Shown here in pieces: positions 15,940 through 24,636 of a stretch of 39,147 bases of DNA. Made by a program: the position numbers and the translations under genes. Every line of letters begins with the position of its first letter. Positions within the stretch are counted from its first letter, which is position 1. Below the pieces are notes generated by a model that was given only the letters and a program-made list of their open reading frames with translations, was not told the DNA's origin and did no database searches. Origin of the DNA: Bacillota bacterium (GTDB lineage: Bacteria; Bacillota; Clostridia; Christensenellales; Aristaeellaceae); NCBI GenBank assembly GCA_023404345.1, contig JAEYCB010000054.1, positions 1-39,147 on the forward strand. Reading direction: 5' to 3'.

Positions 15940-17949
15940 ATGATCTGCGAACGCTGTGGGCACTCCATGCCCGACGGATCGCTTACCTGCGAAAACTGCG
16001 GCACCTATCTGGGCCGCTATGGCGGTTCTGCCCTTCAGGATACGGGCGTGCGTGCCATTCGCCAGGGCAGGGTCAGCGCGACGGCGCCCACTCTGCCCTC
16101 CGGGGGTAATCGTCCCAGAGAATATGGCGACTATGATCTGTCCGCCCTGCCTGTGGAAGAAGCCAACCATGCTCCCCGGCGCAAGCCGGCCGCTACCTTT
16201 CAGACCGAGCGCGGCAGCAGCCGGCCCGATACACGGCGCGGCGTACCGGTAAATGCGCGGGGGCGTGCTCCCGCACTGAAAACGCGGCATGGCCGGGTGC
16301 ATACGGTTCATAGACATAATATCAACTGGATGCTGATCGGTGTGGCACTTACGCTGGTAGTTGTGCTGGCGGGTGCGGGGTATATGCTCTATATGACCCG
16401 CAGCGACAGCGGGCAGCGGGCTACCGCGCGGCGCAACGCGCTGACAGCGACCGAGGGCATGTTTGCTTTGGCGCAGAATACGGACGATCCCTTGGTGCAG
16501 GAGGAGCGCGAAGAGTTAATCAAACAGTGGGGTGGCGTACCTGCTCAGGCTTATCGGCTGGCCGGTCAGGACTATTTGGATGTGGGCGATGTGCAGGCTG
16601 CAATTACCTGCCTTCGTATCGCCGATGTCATAGACCCTGAGAACTACGATGGCCTGCTTCTGCTGGCCAACGCATACGAGCTGGATGCACAGGATGAACA
16701 GGCCGAGGCAGTGTATCTCAAGCTGGCACAGGAGGTCAGCCCTTTCCGCAGTGAGGCTTACACGGCGCTTATCAGCATGTACCTGGAGCAGGACCGCGGA
16801 CCCGAAGCGGCGGATATGATGCTTCTGGCCTATGAAAATACTGACCGCGAGAATTTCCGCCAGCAGCGGGATGATTTTCTTCCCGCCATGCCGGAGGTCA
16901 GCCTTACTGCCGGGCGTTACGAGATCAGCGCCATGGAGCAGGATATCTCCCTAACGTCCCCCCAAGGTTATGACGTATATTATACCGTGGATGACGATGC
17001 GGTGCTTCCGGAGGACGGCATTCTCTGCGAGGACGGCAGCATCATGCCAAAGGAAGGAACGGTTACGCTGCGCGCCGTAGCGGTAAGCGGTAATCTGGTC
17101 AGCGACCCCATCAGCGTGTCCTACACCTTCTATTATCCCACGCCGCCTGCACCTAAATGCAACCTTGCCCCCAATACCTATAAAACGTTGCACGAGGTCA
17201 GCCTGCGTCCCGGAACCCTGAGTGAAAGTCAGGCTGCTGGGCTCACGAAAAAAGAGCAGGCTGAAATTGAAAGCCATTATGTGTACTATTACACCATAGA
17301 TGGATCTACTCCGACTGAAGAAAGCCCTGTTTATGACGGTACGCCCATCAAACTGCCTTCCGGCCGTGTCACCCTGAAAGCCGTATGTGTTAATCAGTAC
17401 GGAAAAATGAGCCCCACGCTTGAGGTAGGCTACAAGTTTAACGTTAAGCCCGACCCTCTTAAAATGTATGAGGAAGCCGATAATTTCGGCAGCTTTACGC
17501 TGAACAAAACCTCCATTGAGGATTTCAAATCCGCTTTCGGCCAGCCGACTCAGGAGCTGGAAACAACCTATTTGAACCTGGACAATTCAGCGTGGCACTT
17601 GCAATACAGTTGGGGTTATGCCGTGTTTATCCTGGAAAACAATGCCTGGCAGCTGGTACGTGTGGATATGAACAGTGAGATCGGCACGCCGCCGCGCGGC
17701 GTTGGCTTTGGCAGCACGGAAAGCGAGATCGTATCAGTCTATAAAGACTTTGGGCAGGTGGAGGCGCCCAACGGAACACGGGGCCTGTATTATGAATATC
17801 CCAATGTGGGCCAGGTGCTGGTTAATGATGACGGCACCCGCACCGTGCGTTACAGCTGCCAGATTTCCACTAGCAAGGTTTGGGTACTGGAATATGATTT
17901 AGGCAGCAATGGTCGGGTTGTCCATATGGCAAACTATTACCAGCCCTGA
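15940..17949 (+). CDS. Zinc-ribbon, single-pass membrane protein with TPR and chitobiase-like beta domains
   Basis: A 669-residue protein. A cytoplasmic zinc ribbon (Cys3, 6, 17, 20: CERCG...CENCG) is followed by a Pro/Arg-rich linker, one transmembrane helix at about residues 126-150 (MLIGVALTLVVVLAGAGYML) and an extracellular TPR region (DYLDVGDVQAAITCLRIADV). Two CHB_HEX_C-type beta modules follow, the second with the hallmark YYYTIDGSTPTEESPVYDG. The last 150 residues are an unrecognised domain (GVGFGSTESEIVSVYKDFG). Similar architectures occur in Clostridia, function unknown; it may sense or organise the envelope. GGAAGGAGG precedes ATG 15940. It ends the operon; a T-run at 17965-17970 follows but the stem before it is weak. 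Confidence 0.82.
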   Translation: MICERCGHSMPDGSLTCENCGTYLGRYGGSALQDTGVRAIRQGRVSATAPTLPSGGNRPREYGDYDLSALPVEEANHAPRRKPAATFQTERGSSRPDTRRGVPVNARGRAPALKTRHGRVHTVHRHNINWMLIGVALTLVVVLAGAGYMLYMTRSDSGQRATARRNALTATEGMFALAQNTDDPLVQEEREELIKQWGGVPAQAYRLAGQDYLDVGDVQAAITCLRIADVIDPENYDGLLLLANAYELDAQDEQAEAVYLKLAQEVSPFRSEAYTALISMYLEQDRGPEAADMMLLAYENTDRENFRQQRDDFLPAMPEVSLTAGRYEISAMEQDISLTSPQGYDVYYTVDDDAVLPEDGILCEDGSIMPKEGTVTLRAVAVSGNLVSDPISVSYTFYYPTPPAPKCNLAPNTYKTLHEVSLRPGTLSESQAAGLTKKEQAEIESHYVYYYTIDGSTPTEESPVYDGTPIKLPSGRVTLKAVCVNQYGKMSPTLEVGYKFNVKPDPLKMYEEADNFGSFTLNKTSIEDFKSAFGQPTQELETTYLNLDNSAWHLQYSWGYAVFILENNAWQLVRVDMNSEIGTPPRGVGFGSTESEIVSVYKDFGQVEAPNGTRGLYYEYPNVGQVLVNDDGTRTVRYSCQISTSKVWVLEYDLGSNGRVVHMANYYQP

Positions 17950-17979
17950 TCTGGCGCGCGCGTCTTTTTTGTGTTAAAT

Positions 17980-18078
17980 TTGACAAACATGGAACAATTC
18001 CGCAAAGTGATTCGTCCTATGCAGTGGCGTATATTCCGCGCGTGGAATGATATGCGGAAATGAAATCGCCGGCGATTT
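17980..18078 (+). promoter_or_regulatory. Leader region of the propeller/SBP operon with inverted repeats
   Basis: A perfect -35 TTGACA (17980-17985) lacks a good -10 at 17 bases (CAAAGT); TATATT at 18030-18035 is an alternative -10 with a weak -35. Between these and the gene lie GGAA-CAA-TTCC (17991-18001), ATTCC-N6-GGAAT (18033-18048) and the perfect 16-bp palindrome AAATCGCCGGCGATTT (18063-18078). CCGG-TTTG-CCGG (18082-18093) follows. The arrangement suggests regulated transcription, but the regulator is unknown. Confidence 0.42.
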
Positions 18079-18111
18079 TATCCGGTTTGCCGGAAAAAAG
18101 GGGGAAACATA

Positions 18112-20427
18112 ATGAAGTACCTGTGGAAACACCTGTTATGCGCCACGCTGTGCCTGTGTCTGCTTTTTTCATCAGCACTGGCTGAGGGTGTGGATATCAA
18201 TTTGTATGTCATGACCGACTACAGTGACGCCAATGCCCTGACGGTTCGTTCTGGACAGGTTGTAGGCCAGAATCTGTACCTGCTTGTGGGTGGCCCGTAT
18301 GGCGACATGGAGGAAGGCCAGGTCAGGCTGGAGCGGTGGACTTCCGGAATGAGCGAGCCGGAGATCGTGCTGGAGGGACTGTTGAGCTATCGGAATGAAA
18401 ACGCGGATGATACCATGCCGGTGATCAACCGCTTGCTTTCCGACGTAGAATGCCTTTACGGCTACGACGAGATCAACCGCCAGATCATGCGTCTGGTGGA
18501 TGGCGCGGGCAACGCAGCAGTTGAAAAGCTGTCCGTACTGGAGGCTGCGGAGGAAGAGAAATCTGAGGATGGCTTTTACTACAGCAGCTATATCAGCGCC
18601 ATGTTTGTGCAGAATGGCGAAGTGGTAAGACTGGCGGAGAATTACGGCGAGGGCGAAAGCAGCATGGTCGTGGAACGCTATGCGCTGGATACCGGCAAGC
18701 TGATTGCCAGGAGCGGGGCCGACAATACGCTTCGTACGCTCTGCGCTTATAAGGACGGAAAATATCTGGCGCTGGTGCAGCCCACTCCGGGTCCGGAGGA
18801 TATGGAAGCGCCCATGTCGCAGATTGCTGTATACGACCCTGCCACGGGCGAGATGACCTCTACGGCTACCTTGTCCGGCAGCTACCTGAGCAATCTGACC
18901 TACGATGCTGAAAGCGACACTGCTTATTATTGCAGTGGAGCGACAATTTATGCTGTGCCGCTGGCAACGGGCGAGTCCCGCGTAAGTGCCTATCTGCCTG
19001 TGAATGCCTGGTCCGGGTCGGACACGACCTTTGCGACGCTTTCGGGCGGGATGATCGCCTATGCAAATGGCGACGGCGCATATGTGCGCCGTTTGGATGC
19101 GCCGGAATTGGCGGCGGGTGCATTGACTGTGGCCAATGAAGGCGGTACGATAAAATATATGGCTGTGGTGGGTGAGCATCCCGAACTGAACGTAACGCTT
19201 GCCAGTGAATATCCGCAGACCATGGAAGAACTCACCACCGCCATGGTCAGTGGTACCGGCACTATGGATGTGCTCAGCCTGACTACAACCTACAACCCTG
19301 TGGCGCGGCTGATCGATAAGGGTTATGCCGCGGATTTGAGCGGTTATCCCGAACTGATGGCCGTGGTCCAGCGTATGGATACGCGCTTTACCGATTCCGT
19401 CATGCGTGATGGTAAGCTTTATGCTCTGCCCGTTTCGCTTTCTACCAATACGCTGGGCGTCAATGCCCAGACCATGGAAAAGCTGGGCCTGACGGAAAGT
19501 GACCTTCCTACCACATGGCTGGAATTTCTGGACTTTGCCGCGAATTTCTACTATGATTATGGCGAGGAAAACGCCGATGTGGCACTGATGGACCTCAATA
19601 TGCGCAAGCCCCTGTTCCAGATGATCCGTGATCAGTATGTGGCGGTGCAGCTGCGGGATACGGGCAGTGTCAGTTTTGATACCCCACTGTTCCGAAAGCT
19701 CATGCAGGCGCTGGAGGCCATTGACTTTACCGAGCTGGACCCCTATGAGGTCAAGGGCGACAAGGTATGGGAAGGCGATGATGCCAACGAGTTCTATGAA
19801 AAGCAGCAGCTTTTCACCCTCTATTCCGAAGCTAGCCCCTGTTCGATGGGTCAGAGCGGTTATGGACGCGTTAACCAGCCTTTGGTCCTAAGCCTGGACG
19901 GCGAGACGGAACCCATCATCCCCACGGGTATGACTGTGATGATCGTCAATCCCCGCAGCACGCGTCTGGATCAGGCGGCGGCCTATCTTACCGCCTATGC
20001 CGGCCATTATGAGGCAGAATCGGAGAACATTATGTTCTTCCCGGATCAGAACGAACCCGTGCCCAACAGCTATTATGAGGTCCAGAAGCAAAGCTATGAA
20101 GATCGCCTGAACGATCTGGACGGCCTCATTGAAAAAACGGACGAGAGCGAGAAGCCTGCTCTTAGAGAAGAACGGGAGCAGGTTCAGAGCTATCTGGATG
20201 AGCTGGAAACCCAGCGCATGAGTGTGACGGAGGAAATGATTCAGGCCTATCGCGAGCAGGTGGCGCCCTACCTGTATGTAACGCCCCAAACGCCCCTGAC
20301 AAACCCTGATTCTAGCGCTGAACTGGATACTCTGACTAGGCAATACCTCGACCGTGCCATTGATCTGGATACCTACATCCGCGAAATGGATCAGCGGGTG
20401 AGAATGATGATGCTGGAGGATATGTAA
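18112..20427 (+). CDS. Secreted beta-propeller-like / ABC solute-binding fusion protein (paralogue 1)
   Basis: A 771-residue exported protein. The signal peptide (MKYLWKHLLCATLCLCLLFSS, cleavage after ALA) has no lipobox. Residues about 30-330 are beta-rich and propeller-like, with repeats such as QIAVYDPATGEMTSTATLSG and TIYAVPLATGESRVSAYL. From about 335 a family-1 solute-binding domain follows: ALTVANEGG, HPELNVTLASEYPQ, DVLSLTTTYNPVARLIDKGY, ALPVSLSTNTLGVN. At about 655-705 a charged helical hairpin (YEDRLNDLDGLIEKTDESEK) is inserted before the typical C-terminus (YLDRAIDLDTYIREMDQRVR). The permeases downstream suggest delivery of a carbohydrate-like ligand. RBS AAGGGGG precedes ATG 18112. 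It is clearly paralogous to the next gene. Confidence 0.8.
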   Translation: MKYLWKHLLCATLCLCLLFSSALAEGVDINLYVMTDYSDANALTVRSGQVVGQNLYLLVGGPYGDMEEGQVRLERWTSGMSEPEIVLEGLLSYRNENADDTMPVINRLLSDVECLYGYDEINRQIMRLVDGAGNAAVEKLSVLEAAEEEKSEDGFYYSSYISAMFVQNGEVVRLAENYGEGESSMVVERYALDTGKLIARSGADNTLRTLCAYKDGKYLALVQPTPGPEDMEAPMSQIAVYDPATGEMTSTATLSGSYLSNLTYDAESDTAYYCSGATIYAVPLATGESRVSAYLPVNAWSGSDTTFATLSGGMIAYANGDGAYVRRLDAPELAAGALTVANEGGTIKYMAVVGEHPELNVTLASEYPQTMEELTTAMVSGTGTMDVLSLTTTYNPVARLIDKGYAADLSGYPELMAVVQRMDTRFTDSVMRDGKLYALPVSLSTNTLGVNAQTMEKLGLTESDLPTTWLEFLDFAANFYYDYGEENADVALMDLNMRKPLFQMIRDQYVAVQLRDTGSVSFDTPLFRKLMQALEAIDFTELDPYEVKGDKVWEGDDANEFYEKQQLFTLYSEASPCSMGQSGYGRVNQPLVLSLDGETEPIIPTGMTVMIVNPRSTRLDQAAAYLTAYAGHYEAESENIMFFPDQNEPVPNSYYEVQKQSYEDRLNDLDGLIEKTDESEKPALREEREQVQSYLDELETQRMSVTEEMIQAYREQVAPYLYVTPQTPLTNPDSSAELDTLTRQYLDRAIDLDTYIREMDQRVRMMMLEDM

Positions 20428-20428
20428 C

Positions 20429-22723
20429 ATGACCCGGAAAGCCTTTTCCCTGATTCTGGCGCTGATGCTGCTTTTGTGCTCCCTGCCCGGTTGGGCAGCT
20501 GGTATGACCATGAGTGTGGCCGTACAAGGCGTCAGTGTGGATGATGACGAGATTGTCACTACAGCGACCAACGTAGGAAGTACGCTCTATTTGCTGTATC
20601 AAAACGGCGTCTTTGCTACCCGTCCCGTGGATCAGAACGAGCCGACTGTGCTGGGTGAGGTTCTTAACACCCAGTATTATACCGAGGCTCCGGTAACCGA
20701 GGACGGACAGGTCTACATGGATCGCCTGTTTGTATGGAATGGCCGCGTATGCGGTATGTGCACCCCCACCGGCGAGGTGTGGACGCTGCTGGATGATACC
20801 GGCGCGTTCGCGCCCAGCAAGGTGGAAGGCCTTACGCTGGACACCTCCGGACTGATTTTTCAGGAGGAAGGCCAAGATTATTCGTCCACGGTGGAAGTCA
20901 GCAGCTTCTTCTGCGAGGGCGACTATCTGTATTACACCGGCATGGTGTATATGGGCACGCCGCATGCCGTGGCCGGCCGTATCAGTCTGCAAACAGGAGA
21001 AAAGCAGGACTTTGCCTGTGAAAACCTCATGAGCCTTGCGCCTGTGGGTGATGGCACCCTTATGGCACTTGTGTATGACAGTTCTGCTCTGTATTCTGCC
21101 ACCACTCAGGTTGACCTGAGCAAGATGGCGCAGTATGGGATCTTTGACCCTGAAAAGGACGCCGTTGCCTCGCTGGCAGATCTGCCTACCGATAACGATA
21201 TGGGCGGCTATTCCACCAGCAGCATCTGTGTGGGAAATGGCACCCTGTATTATATGGACGGTTCCCGTATTGCGGGCCTGGATCTGGCTACCGGTGAGAA
21301 ACGCCTGAGCGCCTACACCGGTGGAGGCATGGTTACAAACGGAGGTCAGGCGCTCTATGTGGACGGATACTATGTTCTCATAAGCAGCTATGGCGGACTT
21401 CAGGTGTTCAAACTGGACCCGGAAGGTATTGAAAATGGTGCGCTAACCATCTTCGGCGAATTCGGCAGTGAAACGCACAATAAGTTTGTGCGCAACCATC
21501 CCGAAATCGCCGTGGATGTGAGCGGGGACTACACCAGTGATATTGAAAAGCTCACCCAGGCCATGGTGTCCGATGCCGGTGCGTATGATGTGTTGCTGAT
21601 GAACCTGTCCTATATGCCCGTGGAACGCCTGATTGAAAAGGGATATTGTGCTGATCTTAGCCAGAGCCCGAAAATCATGGAGAAGGTATCGGCCATGTAT
21701 CCCGAAGCAGTTGAGCCCCTCATGGTGGATGGCAAGCTATACGGCGTGCCCGTGGGCATGAGCGGTACCTGCTATGGTGTGAACATGGAGCTGTGGGAAA
21801 GCCTGGGATTGACCGAGGATGACCTGCCCACCTCCCTGCCCGAGCTGTACGACTTTGCCGCCAACTGGGTGTGGGATTACGGCGAGGACCATCCTGAAAT
21901 CTCCCTGTTTGACATGGGAAGCTACTCCAGCCAGATGCTTTATTCGTTGCTGATCAATGACTACATTGCTTATATGCAGAAGCAGGGCGGCGAGCTTGCC
22001 TTCGACACGCCGGTGTTCCGCAGGCTGATGGAGGGTTTCTCCGCTATCGATTTCGAGGAAATTCTCAGCGTGCAGGATCAGGATCAGGACAACTACTGGA
22101 CTCCGGACGCGCTGTTTAGCACACCCATGAGCGTGGGTTACCTGGGCTATCAGGATGAACGCTTCCAGCCGCTGTACCTGTCGCTCGAGGATGGCGGAGA
22201 GCCGTTTATCGGCATGAACCTGAGCGTGCTGACTGTAAACCCCCGCACCAAGCGTATGGATCAGGCGCTTCTCTACGTGAGCGAGTACCTGGATAACCTG
22301 GATAAGACCAGCGCCAACATCACGCTTTTCCCTGATCACAATGACCCTGTGGAAAATGATGCTTACCAGAGCAACCTCGAGGATATGCAGGAGTCCCTTG
22401 CGAAGATGAAGGAGAGCCTTGAAAATGCCTCGGAGGAAAACCGTGCCGAGATAGAGCAGCAGATTCAGTGGCAGGAGGAAAGCATCGCGGATTGGGAGAA
22501 CTACCGCTATTCCGTCACGGCCGAGCAGATTACTGACTACCGTGAGAACGTAGCGCCACTGGTGTATGTCATCCGGCAGAATGTGTTCCTCAATGCCGAT
22601 ACTTCCGCCACCAGTGAGATCAACAAGCTGCTGATGCAGTACATGGAGGGTGCGGTGGATCTGGATTCCTTGGTGCGCGAGCTGGACCAGCGCGTCAGAC
22701 TGATGCAGCTGGAAGACCAATAA
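20429..22723 (+). CDS. Secreted beta-propeller-like / ABC solute-binding fusion protein (paralogue 2)
   Basis: A 764-residue paralogue of the preceding gene, one base after its stop codon and so translationally coupled. Signal peptide MTRKAFSLILALMLLLCSLP ends in WAA with no lipobox cysteine at the cleavage site. A propeller-like N-terminal half (LYYMDGSRIAGLDLATGEKR, LQVFKLDPEGIENGALTIFG) precedes a solute-binding half (HPEIAVDVSGDYTSDIEKL, DVLLMNLSYMPVERLIEKGY, GVPVGMSGTCYGVN). A helical-hairpin insert lies at about 646-695 (LEDMQESLAKMKESLENASE). The two paralogues share order and C-terminus (LDSLVRELDQRVRLMQLED) but differ widely in sequence, so the duplication is old and the ligands probably differ. 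Confidence 0.8.
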   Translation: MTRKAFSLILALMLLLCSLPGWAAGMTMSVAVQGVSVDDDEIVTTATNVGSTLYLLYQNGVFATRPVDQNEPTVLGEVLNTQYYTEAPVTEDGQVYMDRLFVWNGRVCGMCTPTGEVWTLLDDTGAFAPSKVEGLTLDTSGLIFQEEGQDYSSTVEVSSFFCEGDYLYYTGMVYMGTPHAVAGRISLQTGEKQDFACENLMSLAPVGDGTLMALVYDSSALYSATTQVDLSKMAQYGIFDPEKDAVASLADLPTDNDMGGYSTSSICVGNGTLYYMDGSRIAGLDLATGEKRLSAYTGGGMVTNGGQALYVDGYYVLISSYGGLQVFKLDPEGIENGALTIFGEFGSETHNKFVRNHPEIAVDVSGDYTSDIEKLTQAMVSDAGAYDVLLMNLSYMPVERLIEKGYCADLSQSPKIMEKVSAMYPEAVEPLMVDGKLYGVPVGMSGTCYGVNMELWESLGLTEDDLPTSLPELYDFAANWVWDYGEDHPEISLFDMGSYSSQMLYSLLINDYIAYMQKQGGELAFDTPVFRRLMEGFSAIDFEEILSVQDQDQDNYWTPDALFSTPMSVGYLGYQDERFQPLYLSLEDGGEPFIGMNLSVLTVNPRTKRMDQALLYVSEYLDNLDKTSANITLFPDHNDPVENDAYQSNLEDMQESLAKMKESLENASEENRAEIEQQIQWQEESIADWENYRYSVTAEQITDYRENVAPLVYVIRQNVFLNADTSATSEINKLLMQYMEGAVDLDSLVRELDQRVRLMQLEDQ

Positions 22724-22746
22724 CGCGGCATCACAACTTTTCCCGC

Positions 22747-22778
22747 CGCGGGCGGGCCTATTGCCGGGACCGCCCGCG
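22747..22778 (+). other. Stem-loop between solute-binding and permease genes
   Basis: CGCGGGCGG (22747-22755) pairs perfectly with CCGCCCGCG (22770-22778), with further G-C pairs inside the loop. No T-run follows. Such intercistronic hairpins commonly stabilise the upstream mRNA so that binding protein exceeds permease. Confidence 0.6.
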
Positions 22779-22830
22779 CAGCTGTGCACCCGCGCTACCG
22801 CTGTGAATATTGCCACCAAAGGAGCTGCGC

Positions 22831-23682
22831 ATGTTTCGAAAAAAATCCGTATGGCTCTATCTGCTGCCGGGCCTTATGGGCCTGCTGGCTTTTTACTTGG
22901 TGCCCTTCGTGTGGGGCGTATGGTTTAGCCTGACGGACGGCACCATCGATAACCGCTTCGTAGGCTTTGACAACTACCTGCGCGTATGGAAAAATGAGGT
23001 GTTTCAGCTGGGGCTGAAAAACACCATCGAGCTGTCGCTTTTGTGCGCGCCGGTCATTTTCGTGCTTTCCTTTCTGTTGGCGGGCATGCTGCGCAAGCCC
23101 ATCGCAGGCAGTACCTTTTATCGAAATGCCTTATTGATGCCTTATCTGATGCCTTCAGCCGCTATGCTCATCATCTGGCTGATTCTGTTTGATTATGGCG
23201 GGCCAATCAACCGGTTGGTGGTAGCACTGGGTTTTGACCGCGTCTTTTGGTTGGAGGGGGCGGCCCTGCGTGTGCCGATTGTGCTGCTCTATATTTGGAA
23301 AAATCTTGGCTTCAGCGTGGTCATCTTTACCGCGGCGCTTCAGGCCGTGCCGGAATCTCTGTATGAATATGCCAGCCTGGAAGGTGCCGGCTGGTTCCGC
23401 CGCGAGTGGTCTATCACGTTGCCGCAGATTTTGCCCACCGCATTTCTTGTGTTCGTGCTGGCCGTGGTCAACGCTTTCAAGATTTTTAAAGAAGTGTATT
23501 TTATCGGAGGCGCTTATCCTGCAGAGAGCATTTATACCCTCCAGCACTATATGAACAACAAGTTTGCCAAGCTGGATTATCAGGACGTAACCACCGCCGC
23601 GTATTCCTTCGCGGTGATCGTAATTGCCCTGTTCCTGCTGCTCTATCGCACCAAGAGCGTGCGTCAGGGCGAAGCCGCCTGA
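22831..23682 (+). CDS. Sugar-type ABC transporter permease (MalF/UgpA family)
   Basis: A 283-residue inner-membrane permease with about six transmembrane helices (SVWLYLLPGLMGLLAFYLVP is the first). The EAA loop that docks the ATPase is present (LYEYASLEGAGWFRREWSIT followed by LPQI). Start ATG 22831 has AAAGGAG 8 bases upstream; an in-frame TTG at 22810 is less likely. It pairs with the next gene. No ATPase is encoded in the operon, so a shared MsmX/UgpC-type ATPase encoded elsewhere would be expected. Confidence 0.9.
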   Translation: MFRKKSVWLYLLPGLMGLLAFYLVPFVWGVWFSLTDGTIDNRFVGFDNYLRVWKNEVFQLGLKNTIELSLLCAPVIFVLSFLLAGMLRKPIAGSTFYRNALLMPYLMPSAAMLIIWLILFDYGGPINRLVVALGFDRVFWLEGAALRVPIVLLYIWKNLGFSVVIFTAALQAVPESLYEYASLEGAGWFRREWSITLPQILPTAFLVFVLAVVNAFKIFKEVYFIGGAYPAESIYTLQHYMNNKFAKLDYQDVTTAAYSFAVIVIALFLLLYRTKSVRQGEAA

Positions 23683-23698
23683 GAAAGGAGCGTATTCC

Positions 23699-24619
23699 AT
23701 GGCGCAAAGCCACGTATCCATCGGTGCCTCCGGGAAACGGCGCAGGCGGCGTGCGCGCGGATTAATGCGACGCGTGCGCAGGGCCCGACCCTTGAGCTGC
23801 CTGATTTTAACGCTGATCGCGGTAATCATGCTCATTCCCATCGTATTTACGTTTTTGTACTCCTTCTTTCCTAAGGGTGAGATTTCATCCTATCTGGCCC
23901 AGCGGGGTAACTATGATCAGAGCCAGTGGATGGACATCCTCTTTTCACCTGCACAGGTGAGCCTGAGGCAGTACTACACCATTCTTATCGAGGAGCCGCA
24001 GTATTTGCAGCTGTTTTGCAACAGCGTGCTGTACGCCGGGGCCATTTTGGTGGGACAGGGGTTGGTGATTCCGCTCACGGCCTATGCCCTCAGCCGCTTC
24101 CAGTTCCGTGGGCGCGATGCGCTGTTTTTCCTGGTGCTGGTGCTGATGGTGCTGCCCTTTCAGGTGACCATGGCGCCTAGCGTAATGACACTGCGGGCTT
24201 TGGGGCTGCTAAATACGATTTGGGCTGTTATTTTGCCCATGATTTTTTCACCTTTTTATCTGTTCCTGGTGCGCCAGTTCATGATTGGCATTCCCGGCGA
24301 AATTGTGGAGGCGGGGCAGATGGATGGCGCGGGCACGTTGCGCTGCTTTGTGCATGTGATGCTGCCGGTATGCCGCCCCATTCTGTGTGCAGCGGCAGCG
24401 CTGAGCTTTGCCGACAGCTGGAACATGGTCGAACAGCCGCTAATCTATCTAACCAACCAAAGCATGCAACCGCTGTCGGTTATGTTCAACCAGATCAACA
24501 CGGATTCCACAGGTGTGGCGTTCGCAGGTGCGGCGCTCTACCTTCTGCCCATGCTGCTGATCTATATCTACTTCCAGGATGATATCCTCCTGGGTGTGCA
24601 GCTAAGCGAGCTGAAATAA
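23699..24619 (+). CDS. Sugar-type ABC transporter permease (MalG/UgpE family)
   Basis: Partner permease of 306 residues. A very basic N-terminus (GKRRRRRARGLMRRVRRARP) precedes the first of about six transmembrane helices. The EAA loop reads EIVEAGQMDGAGTLRCFVHV then MLPVCRPI, and the C-terminus LLGVQLSELK is typical. AAAGGAG precedes ATG 23699; the longer reading begins inside the preceding gene. It is spaced 16 bases from that gene and 17 from the next, so it is a continuous operon member. Confidence 0.9.
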   Translation: MAQSHVSIGASGKRRRRRARGLMRRVRRARPLSCLILTLIAVIMLIPIVFTFLYSFFPKGEISSYLAQRGNYDQSQWMDILFSPAQVSLRQYYTILIEEPQYLQLFCNSVLYAGAILVGQGLVIPLTAYALSRFQFRGRDALFFLVLVLMVLPFQVTMAPSVMTLRALGLLNTIWAVILPMIFSPFYLFLVRQFMIGIPGEIVEAGQMDGAGTLRCFVHVMLPVCRPILCAAAALSFADSWNMVEQPLIYLTNQSMQPLSVMFNQINTDSTGVAFAGAALYLLPMLLIYIYFQDDILLGVQLSELK

Positions 24620-24636
24620 AAGGGGAGGCTGAACTT

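Noticed and set aside
17950..17972. Terminator after the zinc-ribbon protein gene
   Set aside because: A run of six T is present, but the preceding GCGCGCGC stretch leaves no loop and CCAG/CTGG is only four pairs, so the structure is not convincing.
18172..22819. Long antisense frames (18172-19179, 21737-22819) opposite the propeller/solute-binding genes
   Set aside because: They are shadows of clearly coding sense frames that have signal peptides and conserved C-termini.
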